Shown piece after piece: positions 33,043-42,416 of a stretch of 64,000 nt of DNA. Each line of letters begins with the position of its first letter. The first letter of the stretch is position 1. The notes below the pieces were generated by a model. It had not been told where the DNA came from. It made no database searches and was given only the letters and a program-made list of their open reading frames with translations. This stretch comes from JBGPHT01 sp041484525 (GTDB lineage: Bacteria; Acidobacteriota; Terriglobia; Bryobacterales; Bryobacteraceae), in assembly GCA_041484525.1 (NCBI GenBank), contig JBGPHT010000015.1, positions 16,993-80,992 on the forward strand, given 5' to 3'. A program made the translations under genes and the position numbers.

Positions 33043-36000
33043 TCACGGCACCACCGTAACCTGCAGCGGCGACGTCGCGATCACGGCCTGCGACGCATTC
33101 CGATACGACCAGCGGTAGAACACTACCTTGCCCGAGATCGCCGGAATCGCAATCGTACAGCCGCTGCTGCAAGGCATCCCGGTCACACCCGTATCCCCGC
33201 CCACCTCCGTCGGCCACACGAACGGGTTAACCTCGTCGATGGCGCTCTTGGTCGCGACGCACTTCTCGGTTCGCACGGTGCAATATAGGGTTGTGGTGTA
33301 TCCGAACTCCACCACCGCGTTATTCACACCCGCGCTCGCCGGCGGTTTCAGGTTCACCACTACCGGGCTGAAACTCGTTCGCACCACGCTGTTGGCCGCG
33401 GGATACGGCGGCAGCTTCAGAACGATATTGCTACGCAGCATGATCCACTGGCCGTCAGGCGTTGGTTTCGTATTGGAAGTCGAGGAACCTCGAAACGGTT
33501 CGAAAAGGCGCGTCAATACTCTCCCGCCCAGAAAATTCCTCACCGTCAGTCCACCCGTATGCGGCAGCGCCCATTGTGCATAGGATCCCCCCAGCACGTT
33601 GAAATTCACCGCGCAGATGTCGCGCCATCCGGAGAAGAACTCGCCCTCCTTGCAATAGTTGACAGTCAGGTCGAGCACCGGAATATTCATGTAAACGTCA
33701 CCCGCGGTCGAGCCCGAAGTACACTCGTTATTCACCAGAGCCCGGCATGCCTTGTAAGCATCCGCGCTGGTACCGGTGACGACGGAGCCCGGGCCGCTGA
33801 CTTCGCGCAGCACATTCGCGCCCGCAAACGCGGCCAAGTCGTACTGTTTGGCGTCGATCGTCCCGGCGTACCGGTATCGATAGAGGTCGCCCGAGATTTT
33901 CACCGCGCTAAATTGTGTCGAACCGGAATTCCCGGCAAACAGATAAGGGTGCCCGTCGACGAACCAGCCCTGATCGTACGCCGGCGCATCTTCCTGGCCA
34001 TACGAGGGATGCTTTTCGATCGTGTTGCCCGACGCGAATGACTGCTTTTGCGCATACGTGTCCGGCATGACGATCAGCGAGAAGTAAGACAGATCCTGCA
34101 TCTGGGACGGAGTGAAAGGCGACAGCGAGACGGCGTAATCCGGATGCACACGAACGCCGTCCCGCCCGAACGCATGGTTGACGAAGTCCGTTGGGAAATA
34201 CGTGCTGGTCGTACCCGTGCCGTCCGGATCGAGTTCATAGAACCAATGGGCGCCGCTGAATTCGCAGCCCGTGGGCCAGACGCTGCCGTTCCCTTGCGCC
34301 CGCGGAAATTGATAGGACTGGTCGAATCCTACGCCGCGCTCCACGATGTACTGCGAAGGTCCGTTTTTCTGAATTACCCGAATCACCTCGCCCGCCGACG
34401 TGAGTTCGTCGCCAACTCCCAGAGGTTGCATCCAGTGGAGGTTGGCAAGCGTCGATACCGGCTCACCCGTTGCAAACCCGGCCGGCACCGCCCCCCAGGC
34501 CCCGTTCCAGGAAGTGGTGGTGTTCAGCGTTCCGCAGAAGTTCTTCCCGGTATAGTCGGTGCCATTCACCACCACCGAAGGGCACAGATCGCAGTTGGCG
34601 CCTCCCAGCTTGGAGCACGCGGGCAGCGAGCCGGTTTGGGTCACTTTGAAAGGCTCGATTTTCTCGATCTGAAACTCCGGTGTTGAGATTCCCTCCTTGT
34701 GAACATTCTGGTACGTGTGCAGCGTGCACCATTTGGACAGGCCTCGCGCAAATATCGGGTTGGCGGCGAACACCTGCTGCGTATTCCCGAAGCGGCCCAC
34801 AAATCCGGCGCCGATCGGCAAACCATTCCCCAGGTCGAGTGCGAATACCCAGGCAAAACTGTCCTGCTGCCCCTGCCGGCAGGCAGCCAGCAGCGTGCTC
34901 CCAGCCACCGCCTCCAAGGCGCAATTGGGAAACGAGCCCTGGATGTAAACGGTGCTCTTCGATGCGGTGTACCGCGCAAACTGCTTTTCGAGCGAGTAGT
35001 CGTCGGCCGGGTTGAGGCAGCCATTCAGGCACGGCGTCAGTATCTGGAAAGTCGCCGGCAACTGCGGCCACCGCTGCGTTTCGCTGCCGTATGGATCGGG
35101 CGGCGGACAGGCCGACCCCGCCGTGCCGCACACCAGGTCGTTTCCCGTGTACGTGGCTTTCACTAACTGGGTTCCGGAATTATCGGCGTAGCCCCTGGAC
35201 GCGAAGTACATGACATTCGGATTCGTGTCGTCCCATAGAAAATCGTTCGCCGCCGGGCCGTAAGTCTGAAAACCGGATTGCAGCCCATAGCCTTGCCCGA
35301 ACAGCCACGCCATGCCGAGAAACCTCACCGTGATGTTCCCATCGGGCTCGGTGCGGATGCCGGTGATCATGTTGTTCCCAGCGTGACAGTGGTAAAAGCC
35401 GTTGGCGTCCGTTCGCTTCGTGCAAACCCGGTTGAAGCCGCCTGACCCGTTGGCGAACGTCGTATTCAGCGCGCTCGCCCCCACCCATTTGGCCGAATTG
35501 ATATAGATCGTCGAGCTTGCCGTGGCGCTGCTTTTTCGGACCAGTATTCCGTACCGTGGATTTGCCATTCCGGTGAAATAGTAGAACGGAATCCCCGTCG
35601 TGCCGTTGTAGTCCATGATTACCGAAGAGGACATCACCGCTTGTGGTGGATTGGCGCCGCAGTTCAACGATGAGAGTGTGACGCTGAACGTCACCGCCGA
35701 CGGGCTCACATACATCAAGACGGTTTCGCCCGGCCACAGCCGGCGGCAGTCGTTTAGGCTGCCAAAAAATATCTTCGTGTAATCGGCCGACGTGTTGTAC
35801 ACATAGCCATCACCCACCACGGAATCGAATTTCGGAAGCCGGTCGAACAGCATGATGTCGCCCGGTTTGGATGGCTGCTGGCACAGTGCGCCATCCCCGC
35901 AGATCCGGATGGGCGACATCACGTTTGCCAGCGCCACGGTCCTTATTGGATTCTCGCAATGCGCGCCTTTTTCGTCGATCCCCAGGCGCGTGATGCAAAC

Positions 36001-36822
36001 GTCCACCAACTCCCCACCCGTGCCACAGGCCGTACCGGCACACATTCCTTCGAGAATGATGTTCTGATACGAGAGTTCGTTCTGCGTGAAGGTCGAGTTG
36101 TCGGGATAGAAATTCAGCCGGAACCACAGCCATTCCTGCGCGTTGCCCGGATAGGCCGCCCAATTCGTATCCGTGGCCAGTGCGAACGAGGGATTCGTCC
36201 AGTGGCCGGAGGGGTCCTGCACATCGCTGAAGGCCACCCCCGCCGCGCCGCTGCCCGACCCGTACGACCAACCGGACGTGTCGATATTCTTCGCCAGCAC
36301 ACCCGTCTTCGGGTCCACGATTTCCGGGAACAGAGATTCGTTGTTGGATGGCCAGAGATACGCCCCGGGATTGTTCGGATCCGACTCGAGCCCGTCCATG
36401 TGAGTGCTGCCCAGCGGTGGATTCAGCGTCCGGAATTTGCCGGTTGCGACGTCCGCCCCGCACGTTACGCGGAAATAGTAATCCGAATCCGCCTGTAGCG
36501 CGCGCGAATACTTCGCCCCCGATCCCGCCCGTTCCACACGCGGCTTTCCGGCTACAAACGTCCGCGTGCGGCCCAGCGTCAGCGACCCGGACCGGCTGTC
36601 CTGATCTTCTCCCGGAAACAACGCCGGGTCCACGTCGATCGCGAGCGGCGTGTAGCCCGGTTGCTTGCTCGCCTCGAACTTGCAGGCCTGACTCGTCGAT
36701 GCCACGTAAGCAATCACCGCCTGCGTCGGCGTCGTGCCCAGCACCCGGACATTGGTGATCTGCGCAGCCGCGATCCCCGGACCCAATACCGCCAGAACCG
36801 TCACTTCGCGTAGTCTTACCAT
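33043..36822 (-). CDS. Large predicted secreted protein, paralogue A of tandem pair
   Basis: 1259 residues from ATG 36822, chosen because it starts a signal peptide (MVRLREVTVLAVLGPGIAAA) and overlaps the upstream stop by 7 bp; the frame runs to 36894. Shares with the downstream paralogue the fibronectin-like N-terminus (TPTQAVIAYVAS), NTSADYTKIFF, NGSGGFNRVCTKR, GFYHCHAGNN, YIVERGVGFDQSYQFPR and FGRDGVRVHPDYA. Roughly collinear over its whole length with the paralogue, so a tandem duplication of an entire gene. Many cysteines imply oxidative folding outside the cytoplasm. No enzyme signature recognised. Confidence 0.8.
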   Translation of the reverse strand: MVRLREVTVLAVLGPGIAAAQITNVRVLGTTPTQAVIAYVASTSQACKFEASKQPGYTPLAIDVDPALFPGEDQDSRSGSLTLGRTRTFVAGKPRVERAGSGAKYSRALQADSDYYFRVTCGADVATGKFRTLNPPLGSTHMDGLESDPNNPGAYLWPSNNESLFPEIVDPKTGVLAKNIDTSGWSYGSGSGAAGVAFSDVQDPSGHWTNPSFALATDTNWAAYPGNAQEWLWFRLNFYPDNSTFTQNELSYQNIILEGMCAGTACGTGGELVDVCITRLGIDEKGAHCENPIRTVALANVMSPIRICGDGALCQQPSKPGDIMLFDRLPKFDSVVGDGYVYNTSADYTKIFFGSLNDCRRLWPGETVLMYVSPSAVTFSVTLSSLNCGANPPQAVMSSSVIMDYNGTTGIPFYYFTGMANPRYGILVRKSSATASSTIYINSAKWVGASALNTTFANGSGGFNRVCTKRTDANGFYHCHAGNNMITGIRTEPDGNITVRFLGMAWLFGQGYGLQSGFQTYGPAANDFLWDDTNPNVMYFASRGYADNSGTQLVKATYTGNDLVCGTAGSACPPPDPYGSETQRWPQLPATFQILTPCLNGCLNPADDYSLEKQFARYTASKSTVYIQGSFPNCALEAVAGSTLLAACRQGQQDSFAWVFALDLGNGLPIGAGFVGRFGNTQQVFAANPIFARGLSKWCTLHTYQNVHKEGISTPEFQIEKIEPFKVTQTGSLPACSKLGGANCDLCPSVVVNGTDYTGKNFCGTLNTTTSWNGAWGAVPAGFATGEPVSTLANLHWMQPLGVGDELTSAGEVIRVIQKNGPSQYIVERGVGFDQSYQFPRAQGNGSVWPTGCEFSGAHWFYELDPDGTGTTSTYFPTDFVNHAFGRDGVRVHPDYAVSLSPFTPSQMQDLSYFSLIVMPDTYAQKQSFASGNTIEKHPSYGQEDAPAYDQGWFVDGHPYLFAGNSGSTQFSAVKISGDLYRYRYAGTIDAKQYDLAAFAGANVLREVSGPGSVVTGTSADAYKACRALVNNECTSGSTAGDVYMNIPVLDLTVNYCKEGEFFSGWRDICAVNFNVLGGSYAQWALPHTGGLTVRNFLGGRVLTRLFEPFRGSSTSNTKPTPDGQWIMLRSNIVLKLPPYPAANSVVRTSFSPVVVNLKPPASAGVNNAVVEFGYTTTLYCTVRTEKCVATKSAIDEVNPFVWPTEVGGDTGVTGMPCSSGCTIAIPAISGKVVFYRWSYRNASQAVIATSPLQVTVVP

Positions 36823-39476
36823 GATGCGATCGCCACCCTTCTCCAGCCATTCGCCTGGAAACAGATATAGAGAAAACTTCCGTCCGCCGCCCACGATCCG
36901 GAATCGCAGGTGGTGACGGCAGTTGCCGGGACCCCCACCCGCAGTCCCACCAGGCTGGTATCGAGCGCCAGATTCGTCGTCGCCCCAAGGTCCGCCGCGA
37001 TCAATCCCACGCCCGGCGCGATGGCCTTCCCCGCACTGTACGCCGCCCGCTGATCCAGACCGCCGCTCACGTCAAACCTCACCGTCAGCCCAACCGGCCA
37101 TGTGGCTGTCCACGTATATAGCGGAATCGAATCCAGCGGAAATGCAGGCACCGCCGCTTGCACCGTACAGTTCCCGCACGACAGCGTGTCTCCCGCCGGG
37201 AAGTTGTGCCCCGCGGTCAAAGCGCCCGACCGTGCGATGTAGATGAACACCGTGCCCGCGCCCAGAGTGGCGCCGCCCACCGTCAACGTCGAACTCTGCG
37301 TGAATGAGAAAGTCGTGCTTCCGAGCCGCACGTTGCACGGCGTGGTAACGCTGCACCCCACTCCGATCTGCAGCGTCACTGACGTCGTTCGCACCACTCC
37401 GAAATCGCCGAGTTGCGCACCCATGGTTGCTGCGCCTCCGCCCCCCGAGCCGGTCTGCGGCTCCCACTGGCTGCTCCCGGCGTTCCACCCCAACACCTGG
37501 CCGCTTCCCGGCGCCGCCGCCGATACCGCCCGGTTCTGCAGCGCCGTCACCGTATTGGTGCTCAGATCGCCCGTCACATCTCCCGCCGCGGTATGCGAAT
37601 GGCTGGACGGCGATTTCGAATTGATCTGTGTCTGAATGTCGCTGCTCACGTTCTGCAGAAACGCGAAGTGCGTGCTATCCACTGCGCCCGAGCCGATCTT
37701 CGTGGCATCAATCCCGGAGGGCAATTGACTCAAGGTCGCCGTCCCCGAAATATCGCTGAACGCATAGTCGGCAACCTGTTTCAGGATGGTTCCTGTGCGC
37801 CCGAAGACACTCAGCACCGAGCCGCCCCCGCCTCCCCCTCCACCGCCCGAGCCGCCGGAGCCGTTCACTACGCAGTGGCCGGTCTGGGCCGTGGTGAAAT
37901 TGACCGTCACGTCGAACGTCGTGGGGTGCACCGTCACCGTGTCGGGCTCGATCTGTTTCGCCGGCGTGGCCGCGTCGTAGCACGCCACCACCAGATTCGC
38001 CGTGGCGAAACCGTGCGCCGTGGCGGCCATCACGATGCTGGTCTGGCTGACGAAATCGAGTCCGTAATTCTTCCCCGTGCCGGTGGGGACCCAGGCCGTG
38101 CCGTTGTAGAATTTCAAGCTGTTGCCATCCGCCGAATCCGCCGCCACGTCGCCGCTTTGGGGCGCACTGGGCAGCACGGCCGGCGCCACGCGCAAACCAG
38201 GGTTGGTGGCGCTGGCCGTGAACGTCTGCCGCGCGCCCGCCGAGAAGATCGTCGCCGCGGTCTTATCCACTGCATTGGTCACTTGCGAGGCCGAGTAGTC
38301 GCTCGCCTGTGCCGTCACCGTTCCCGTCCGCCCGAAAACGCTGCCCACCGAGGCCGGGGCCGCCGCCGTGATCACCCAGGAGGTGCCGTCGAACACTTTC
38401 AACTTATTCGAGTCGGCGGAATCGATCGCCAGGTCGCCGCTGGCCGGAGAACTGGGCAGCGTGGACGGCACGATCCGCAGTCCCGGCAGCGTACTCCCCG
38501 CCGTGAACGTCTGCCGCGCGCCCGCCGAGAACGTATTGGCCGCGGTCTTGTCCGCCGCGTTCGTCACCTGCGCCGCCAGGTAGTCGCCCGACTGCGCCGT
38601 CACGGTTCCGGTCCGCCCGAAAATGCTAGTGATGTTTCCGCCCCCCGACGTCCCCGCTGTTGCAATCCATGAGGTCCCGTCGAAATACTTCAGCTTGTTC
38701 ACATCGCCCGCATCTATCGCCAGGTCGCCGCTCTGGGGCGCCGTCGGCAGTACCGCCGGGATCACGCGCAGGCCCGGTTGGCTGGCGCTTGGAGTGAAGG
38801 TCTGTTTCGCCCCCGACGTGTACGCGGTGGCGGCAGTTTTATCCACCGCGTTCGTGATCTGCGAGACCAGATAGTCGCCCGCTTGCGCCGTCACCGCGCC
38901 GGCTCGCCCGAAAATGCTGGTGATGAGGTCGGGCGGCGCGACCGTCGTCACCCAGGCCGTTCCGTTGTAGAATTTCAGCTTGTTGCTGTCGCTCGCATCG
39001 ATCGCCAAGTCCCCGGTCTGGGGCGCGCTCGGCAGCGTGGACGGCGCTACGCGCAGCCCGGTCAAAGTGGCGCCCGGCGTGAACGTCTGCTTCGCCCCGG
39101 CGGAGTAGCTATTGGCCGCGGTCTTATCCACCGCATTGGTGATTTGCGCTGCCGTGAAGTCGCCCGTTTGCGACGCCACCGTCCCAACGCGGCCGAAGAC
39201 CGTCAGCACCGCCGCCGAGCTTTGTAGGGTCCACGTATCCGTCGTAGTGCACAGATACAGATTCTTCCCGGCCGGGGCGCTAGTGCTGAAGAACGCCGCT
39301 CCTATCGAGCACGTGGATGGAAGCGTAACGCCGGTCTTAAAGGGTTTGGTCGAGGGTGCGGCCGAGAAATCGACGGTCTTGCCTTGCGTCGACAGGCCAA
39401 TTCGCGTCTGGCAATTGACCCTGTACAGCCCCGCACCGATGACCGCCAACGCGATCGGAAAACGCCATGTCTGCAT
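36816..39476 (-). CDS. Secreted repeat protein with tail-fibre-like repeats
   Basis: 886 residues from ATG 39476 (frame to 39536), giving an N-terminal hydrophobic segment (FPIALAVIGAGLY). Four tandem repeats of about 87-97 residues start with (V/I)FGRxGTVTAQxGDY, continue xSQVTNAxDKTAA and contain GLRVxPxxLPSAPQSGDLAIDxxDxNKLK; a fifth partial unit follows a poly-glycine linker (SGGSGGGGGGGGGS). This repeat is common in phage tail fibres and in some bacterial surface proteins. The C-terminal third resembles phage receptor-tip style beta sequence. First of three secreted-protein genes, with a 7-bp overlap to the next. No phage genes are nearby. Confidence 0.8.
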   Translation of the reverse strand: MQTWRFPIALAVIGAGLYRVNCQTRIGLSTQGKTVDFSAAPSTKPFKTGVTLPSTCSIGAAFFSTSAPAGKNLYLCTTTDTWTLQSSAAVLTVFGRVGTVASQTGDFTAAQITNAVDKTAANSYSAGAKQTFTPGATLTGLRVAPSTLPSAPQTGDLAIDASDSNKLKFYNGTAWVTTVAPPDLITSIFGRAGAVTAQAGDYLVSQITNAVDKTAATAYTSGAKQTFTPSASQPGLRVIPAVLPTAPQSGDLAIDAGDVNKLKYFDGTSWIATAGTSGGGNITSIFGRTGTVTAQSGDYLAAQVTNAADKTAANTFSAGARQTFTAGSTLPGLRIVPSTLPSSPASGDLAIDSADSNKLKVFDGTSWVITAAAPASVGSVFGRTGTVTAQASDYSASQVTNAVDKTAATIFSAGARQTFTASATNPGLRVAPAVLPSAPQSGDVAADSADGNSLKFYNGTAWVPTGTGKNYGLDFVSQTSIVMAATAHGFATANLVVACYDAATPAKQIEPDTVTVHPTTFDVTVNFTTAQTGHCVVNGSGGSGGGGGGGGGSVLSVFGRTGTILKQVADYAFSDISGTATLSQLPSGIDATKIGSGAVDSTHFAFLQNVSSDIQTQINSKSPSSHSHTAAGDVTGDLSTNTVTALQNRAVSAAAPGSGQVLGWNAGSSQWEPQTGSGGGGAATMGAQLGDFGVVRTTSVTLQIGVGCSVTTPCNVRLGSTTFSFTQSSTLTVGGATLGAGTVFIYIARSGALTAGHNFPAGDTLSCGNCTVQAAVPAFPLDSIPLYTWTATWPVGLTVRFDVSGGLDQRAAYSAGKAIAPGVGLIAADLGATTNLALDTSLVGLRVGVPATAVTTCDSGSWAADGSFLYICFQANGWRRVAIASW
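38079..39200 (-). repeat. Four tandem ~280-bp coding repeats (tail-fibre-like units)
   Basis: Consecutive units of 95, 97, 95 and 87 codons within the secreted repeat protein. Each begins with an FGRxG block and ends with FYNGTAWV or FDGTSWI/V. The DNA copies are diverged, so the expansion is not very recent. Confidence 0.85.
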
Positions 39477-39493
39477 GGTTATTTTTGGGTTGT

Positions 39494-39513
39494 TTCGGAG
39501 GCTGTCCTCCGAA
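39494..39513 (-). promoter_or_regulatory. Stem-loop in the leader of the repeat-protein gene
   Basis: Perfect 8-bp stem with a 4-nt loop (TTCGGAGG-4-CCTCCGAA) 18-37 nt before ATG 39476. Too far upstream to mask the ribosome-binding site directly; may stabilise the mRNA or be a weak terminator after wecB (stop 39579). Confidence 0.4.
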
Positions 39514-39578
39514 GTCCAAATATCCCAGCCGCACATGCGCTTGAACCGTGCCGTTGCGCTAAGCGTTTGAAAATGGGC

Positions 39579-40721
39579 TTAAAAAAAATCGGTTGAGCTT
39601 GTGACGGGCGCCCGCTCGATCCAATCCGCAATCGCCCGCTCGATCCGTTCGCACGCATGGCCGTCCCCGTACGGATTGTGGATATGGGACATGCCTTGAT
39701 ATGCCTCCGGATCGTCCAGCAGCAGTTCGGCCTGGCGCACGATTCGCTCGGTATCGGTCCCTACCAGCCGCACCGTCCCGGCGTCGACCGCTTCCAGCCT
39801 CTCGGTCTTATCGCGCAGCACCAGCACCGGCTTGCCCAGTGACGGCGCCTCTTCCTGAACTCCGCCCGAATCCGTCAGCAGCAGATAAGAGCGGCGCATC
39901 AGGTCGACGAAGTCCACGTACTCGATCGGATCGAGCAGCGTGATGCCGCGCGTCCCTCCCAGCAGCCGCGTCACGGGAGCAAGCACATTCGGGTTGCGAT
40001 GCACCGGATAAACGATCTGCACGTCCGGACGCCGGGCCAGGCGGTTCAGAGCCTCGCAGATGCGCTCGAACCCAGCGCCGAAGCTCTCGCGCCGATGCGC
40101 TGTCACCAGAATCAGTTTGCGGCCCGGATCCAGTTCGTCCCAGCGACGCGCCGTCAGCCGCCCCAAAAGCAGCGCGTCCCGCACATGCAGCACCGCGTCG
40201 ATCCCCGTGTTGCCGGTCACCGAAATCGCCGCCGCGGCCACGCCTTCGCGCAGCAGATTGTCGCGCGCCGATTCGGTGGGCGCGAAGTGCAGAGCCGCCA
40301 GGCGCGTCGCGATCATGCGGTTCAATTCCTCTGGGTAGGGCTGGTAGAGGTCCCCCGTCCGCAACCCCGCTTCGACGTGGCCGACCGCGATCCGTTGATA
40401 GAACGCCGCGAGCGCTCCCGCCATCGTGGTGGTGGTATCGCCCTGGACCAATACCAGGTCCGGACGCTCCTCCGCCAGCACCGGTTCAAGCGCCGCCAAT
40501 ATCCGCGCCGTGGATTGCGAAAGCGTCTGCCCCGGCAGCATCAGGTCGAGGTCATAATCGGGCTCGATGCCGAACGCTGCCAGCACCTGGTCGAGCATCG
40601 CCCGATGCTGCGCCGTCACGCACACCTTGATTTCGAACGCCGCGAGCGAGCGCAGATGCAGCACTAGCGGCGCCAGTTTGATCGCCTCGGGCCGCGTGCC
40701 AAAAATGAAGAGTGCCCGCAT
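39579..40721 (-). CDS. wecB: UDP-N-acetylglucosamine 2-epimerase (non-hydrolysing)
   Basis: 380 residues from ATG 40721 (RALFIFGTRPEAIK follows immediately); the frame to 40826 is an extension across the divergent gene's start region. Interconverts UDP-GlcNAc and UDP-ManNAc for surface glycans. Seen: GTRPEAIK, QGDTTTTMAGALAAFY, HVEAGLRTGDLYQPYPEE, TAHRRESFG, and LLTDSGGVQEEAPSLGKPVLVLRDKTERLEA, all hallmark segments of WecB. Precedes the secreted-protein cluster on the same strand and is divergent from a YdcF-like gene. Confidence 0.94.
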   Translation of the reverse strand: MRALFIFGTRPEAIKLAPLVLHLRSLAAFEIKVCVTAQHRAMLDQVLAAFGIEPDYDLDLMLPGQTLSQSTARILAALEPVLAEERPDLVLVQGDTTTTMAGALAAFYQRIAVGHVEAGLRTGDLYQPYPEELNRMIATRLAALHFAPTESARDNLLREGVAAAAISVTGNTGIDAVLHVRDALLLGRLTARRWDELDPGRKLILVTAHRRESFGAGFERICEALNRLARRPDVQIVYPVHRNPNVLAPVTRLLGGTRGITLLDPIEYVDFVDLMRRSYLLLTDSGGVQEEAPSLGKPVLVLRDKTERLEAVDAGTVRLVGTDTERIVRQAELLLDDPEAYQGMSHIHNPYGDGHACERIERAIADWIERAPVTSSTDFF

Positions 40722-40779
40722 GTCTGGGCGGAAACAACCATTGTACAGTCCCGCCCCGCGCCCGTATGCTTGTAAGGTA

Positions 40780-41403
40780 GTGGGACGATTCATCCGTCGC
40801 GTGTGGCGCATCGCCGTGGGAGCCATGGCTCTCCTCGGCTTCCTCTACGTGCTGGTCAGCGCCACCCCGCTCACCATCTGGTGGGCGCGCAAACTCGCCG
40901 GCCCGTGGAACGACCCGCGGGGTGAGACCGTCATCGTGCTCGGCGGTTCCGTCATGGAGGGCGGCATCGTGGGGCTGAATTCCTACTGGCGGACCATCTA
41001 TACCCGCCTGGTCTACCGCGAGGGTGGCGTCCGCCGCATCATCATCTCGGGAGGCGCGCCGGACAACCCCATCTCCGAAGCCATGAAGGGATTTCTCGTC
41101 TGTCAGGGTCTACCCGGCGACGTCATCACCACCGACACCAAAGCCCTCAGCACGCGCGAAAACGCCGTCAACGTGGCCGAGATTCTGAAAGGTGACACCA
41201 GCCGGAAAATCCTGCTGACCAGCGACTATCACATGTACCGCGCCTGGCGCAGTTTCCGAAAGGTCGGCCTGAACATGGAACCGCGCCCCTTTCCCGACGC
41301 CATCAAGCAAAGTCAAAACTGGATGGGACGGTGGCCGAGTTTCCTGAACCTATCCATCGAAAGCGCTAAGATCGCCTACTACTACGCGCGCGGATGGATC
41401 TGA
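40780..41403 (+). CDS. YdcF/SanA/ElyC family membrane protein (DUF218)
   Basis: About 207 residues from GTG 40780; the frame extends back to 40567 but that part is antisense to wecB. One N-terminal membrane helix (IAVGAMALLGFLYVLVSATPL) then a DUF218 domain: TVIVLGGSVMEGG, RRIIISGGAPDNPISEA, TRENAVNVAEILK, ILLTSDYHMYRAWRSFRKVG. Family members affect envelope polysaccharide or peptidoglycan precursor recycling, but the reaction is unclear. Divergent from wecB and convergent with hldA. Confidence 0.85.
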   Translation: MGRFIRRVWRIAVGAMALLGFLYVLVSATPLTIWWARKLAGPWNDPRGETVIVLGGSVMEGGIVGLNSYWRTIYTRLVYREGGVRRIIISGGAPDNPISEAMKGFLVCQGLPGDVITTDTKALSTRENAVNVAEILKGDTSRKILLTSDYHMYRAWRSFRKVGLNMEPRPFPDAIKQSQNWMGRWPSFLNLSIESAKIAYYYARGWI

Positions 41404-41411
41404 AAGGCAAT

Positions 41412-42416
41412 TCACAGAGCTGCCACTAACTCCGCCACGCTCGCCGTCGCCGTTCCCAGCTTCCCCACGACAATCCCGCTGGCGCGGTTCGCCAGTTCGG
41501 CAGCCTCAGCCGGCGACGCCCCCGCGCACAAGCTCAGCGTAAAAACCGAGATGGCGGTGTCCCCTGCCCCGGACACGTCGAATACATCCTTGGCGCGCGT
41601 CGGTGTGTGGTACGGCTCGCCCTCGCCGTCGAGCAACAGCATGCCGTGCTCCCCGAGCGTGATCAGCAGGCTGTCGGTATGCCACATTTGCTGCAGCCGC
41701 TTCGCCGCCTCGATCAGCGCGACGTCCTCCAGCACCGGCAGCACCGGATCCGACGGCAGCATTCCGGCCATCACAAAGGCCTCGCCGCGGTTCGGTTTGA
41801 TGGCCGTGGCGCCGTTCCACGTGAGCGACGTGTGCGGATGCGGATCCACCGCCAGGATCTTGCCGTGCGTGCGAGCACACTCGCAGATGTAATCGGCCAG
41901 GGCCTGGCTCAGAAATCCCTTGCCGTAATCGGCAACAATAATGCCGTCGAGCCCGCCGATGACGCCATCCAGATATCGCTTCGCCCGTTCCATCTGGTCC
42001 CCGGTGAGCGCCGTCCGATGTTCGCGATCCACCCGCACTACTTGTTGATGGCGCGCGATAATGCGCGTCTTGACGGTGGTCGAAAATCCCGCCGCCTGCT
42101 GCACCCCCGCGGTATCGATGCCCGCGGTTTCGAGCAGTTCCGTCAACCGGCCCCCGTGCGCATCCGCCCCCACGACTCCCATTACCGCCGTACACGCCGT
42201 AAGCTCGCGAACGTTGCGCGCCACGTTGGCCGCGCCGCCCGGATAGTAGGATTCGCCCGTGACGTTCACCACCGGCACCGGCGCTTCGGGCGAAATCCGC
42301 GATACCTTGCCCCAGATGAACTCGTCCAGCATGAGATCGCCGATCGCCAGAATCCGCTTGCCCGCGAACCCGGCGATCAGGGAACTCAGGCGCTCCGTCT
42401 CGAATTCAGTCTGCAT
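41412..42416 (-). CDS. hldA: PfkB-family heptose-7-phosphate kinase (RfaE domain I / HldA-like)
   Basis: 334 residues from ATG 42416 (frame to 42476). Ribokinase-fold sugar kinase: ILAIGDLMLDEFIWGKVSRISPEAPVPV is the RfaE1 signature, GGAANVARNVREL binds sugar, and DVSGAGDTAISVF holds the catalytic aspartate. RfaE1/HldA phosphorylates D-glycero-beta-D-manno-heptose 7-phosphate at C1 on the ADP-heptose route. The nucleotidyltransferase half of bifunctional HldE is absent. Start lies within the 3' end of the GT2-methyltransferase gene (11-bp overlap), so it is coupled to it. Confidence 0.87.
   Translation of the reverse strand: MQTEFETERLSSLIAGFAGKRILAIGDLMLDEFIWGKVSRISPEAPVPVVNVTGESYYPGGAANVARNVRELTACTAVMGVVGADAHGGRLTELLETAGIDTAGVQQAAGFSTTVKTRIIARHQQVVRVDREHRTALTGDQMERAKRYLDGVIGGLDGIIVADYGKGFLSQALADYICECARTHGKILAVDPHPHTSLTWNGATAIKPNRGEAFVMAGMLPSDPVLPVLEDVALIEAAKRLQQMWHTDSLLITLGEHGMLLLDGEGEPYHTPTRAKDVFDVSGAGDTAISVFTLSLCAGASPAEAAELANRASGIVVGKLGTATASVAELVAAL

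Noticed and set aside
36816..39476. Prophage tail module
   Set aside because: Only the fibre-like repeats are present; no capsid, terminase, baseplate or integrase genes, and the gene sits in a secreted-protein operon.
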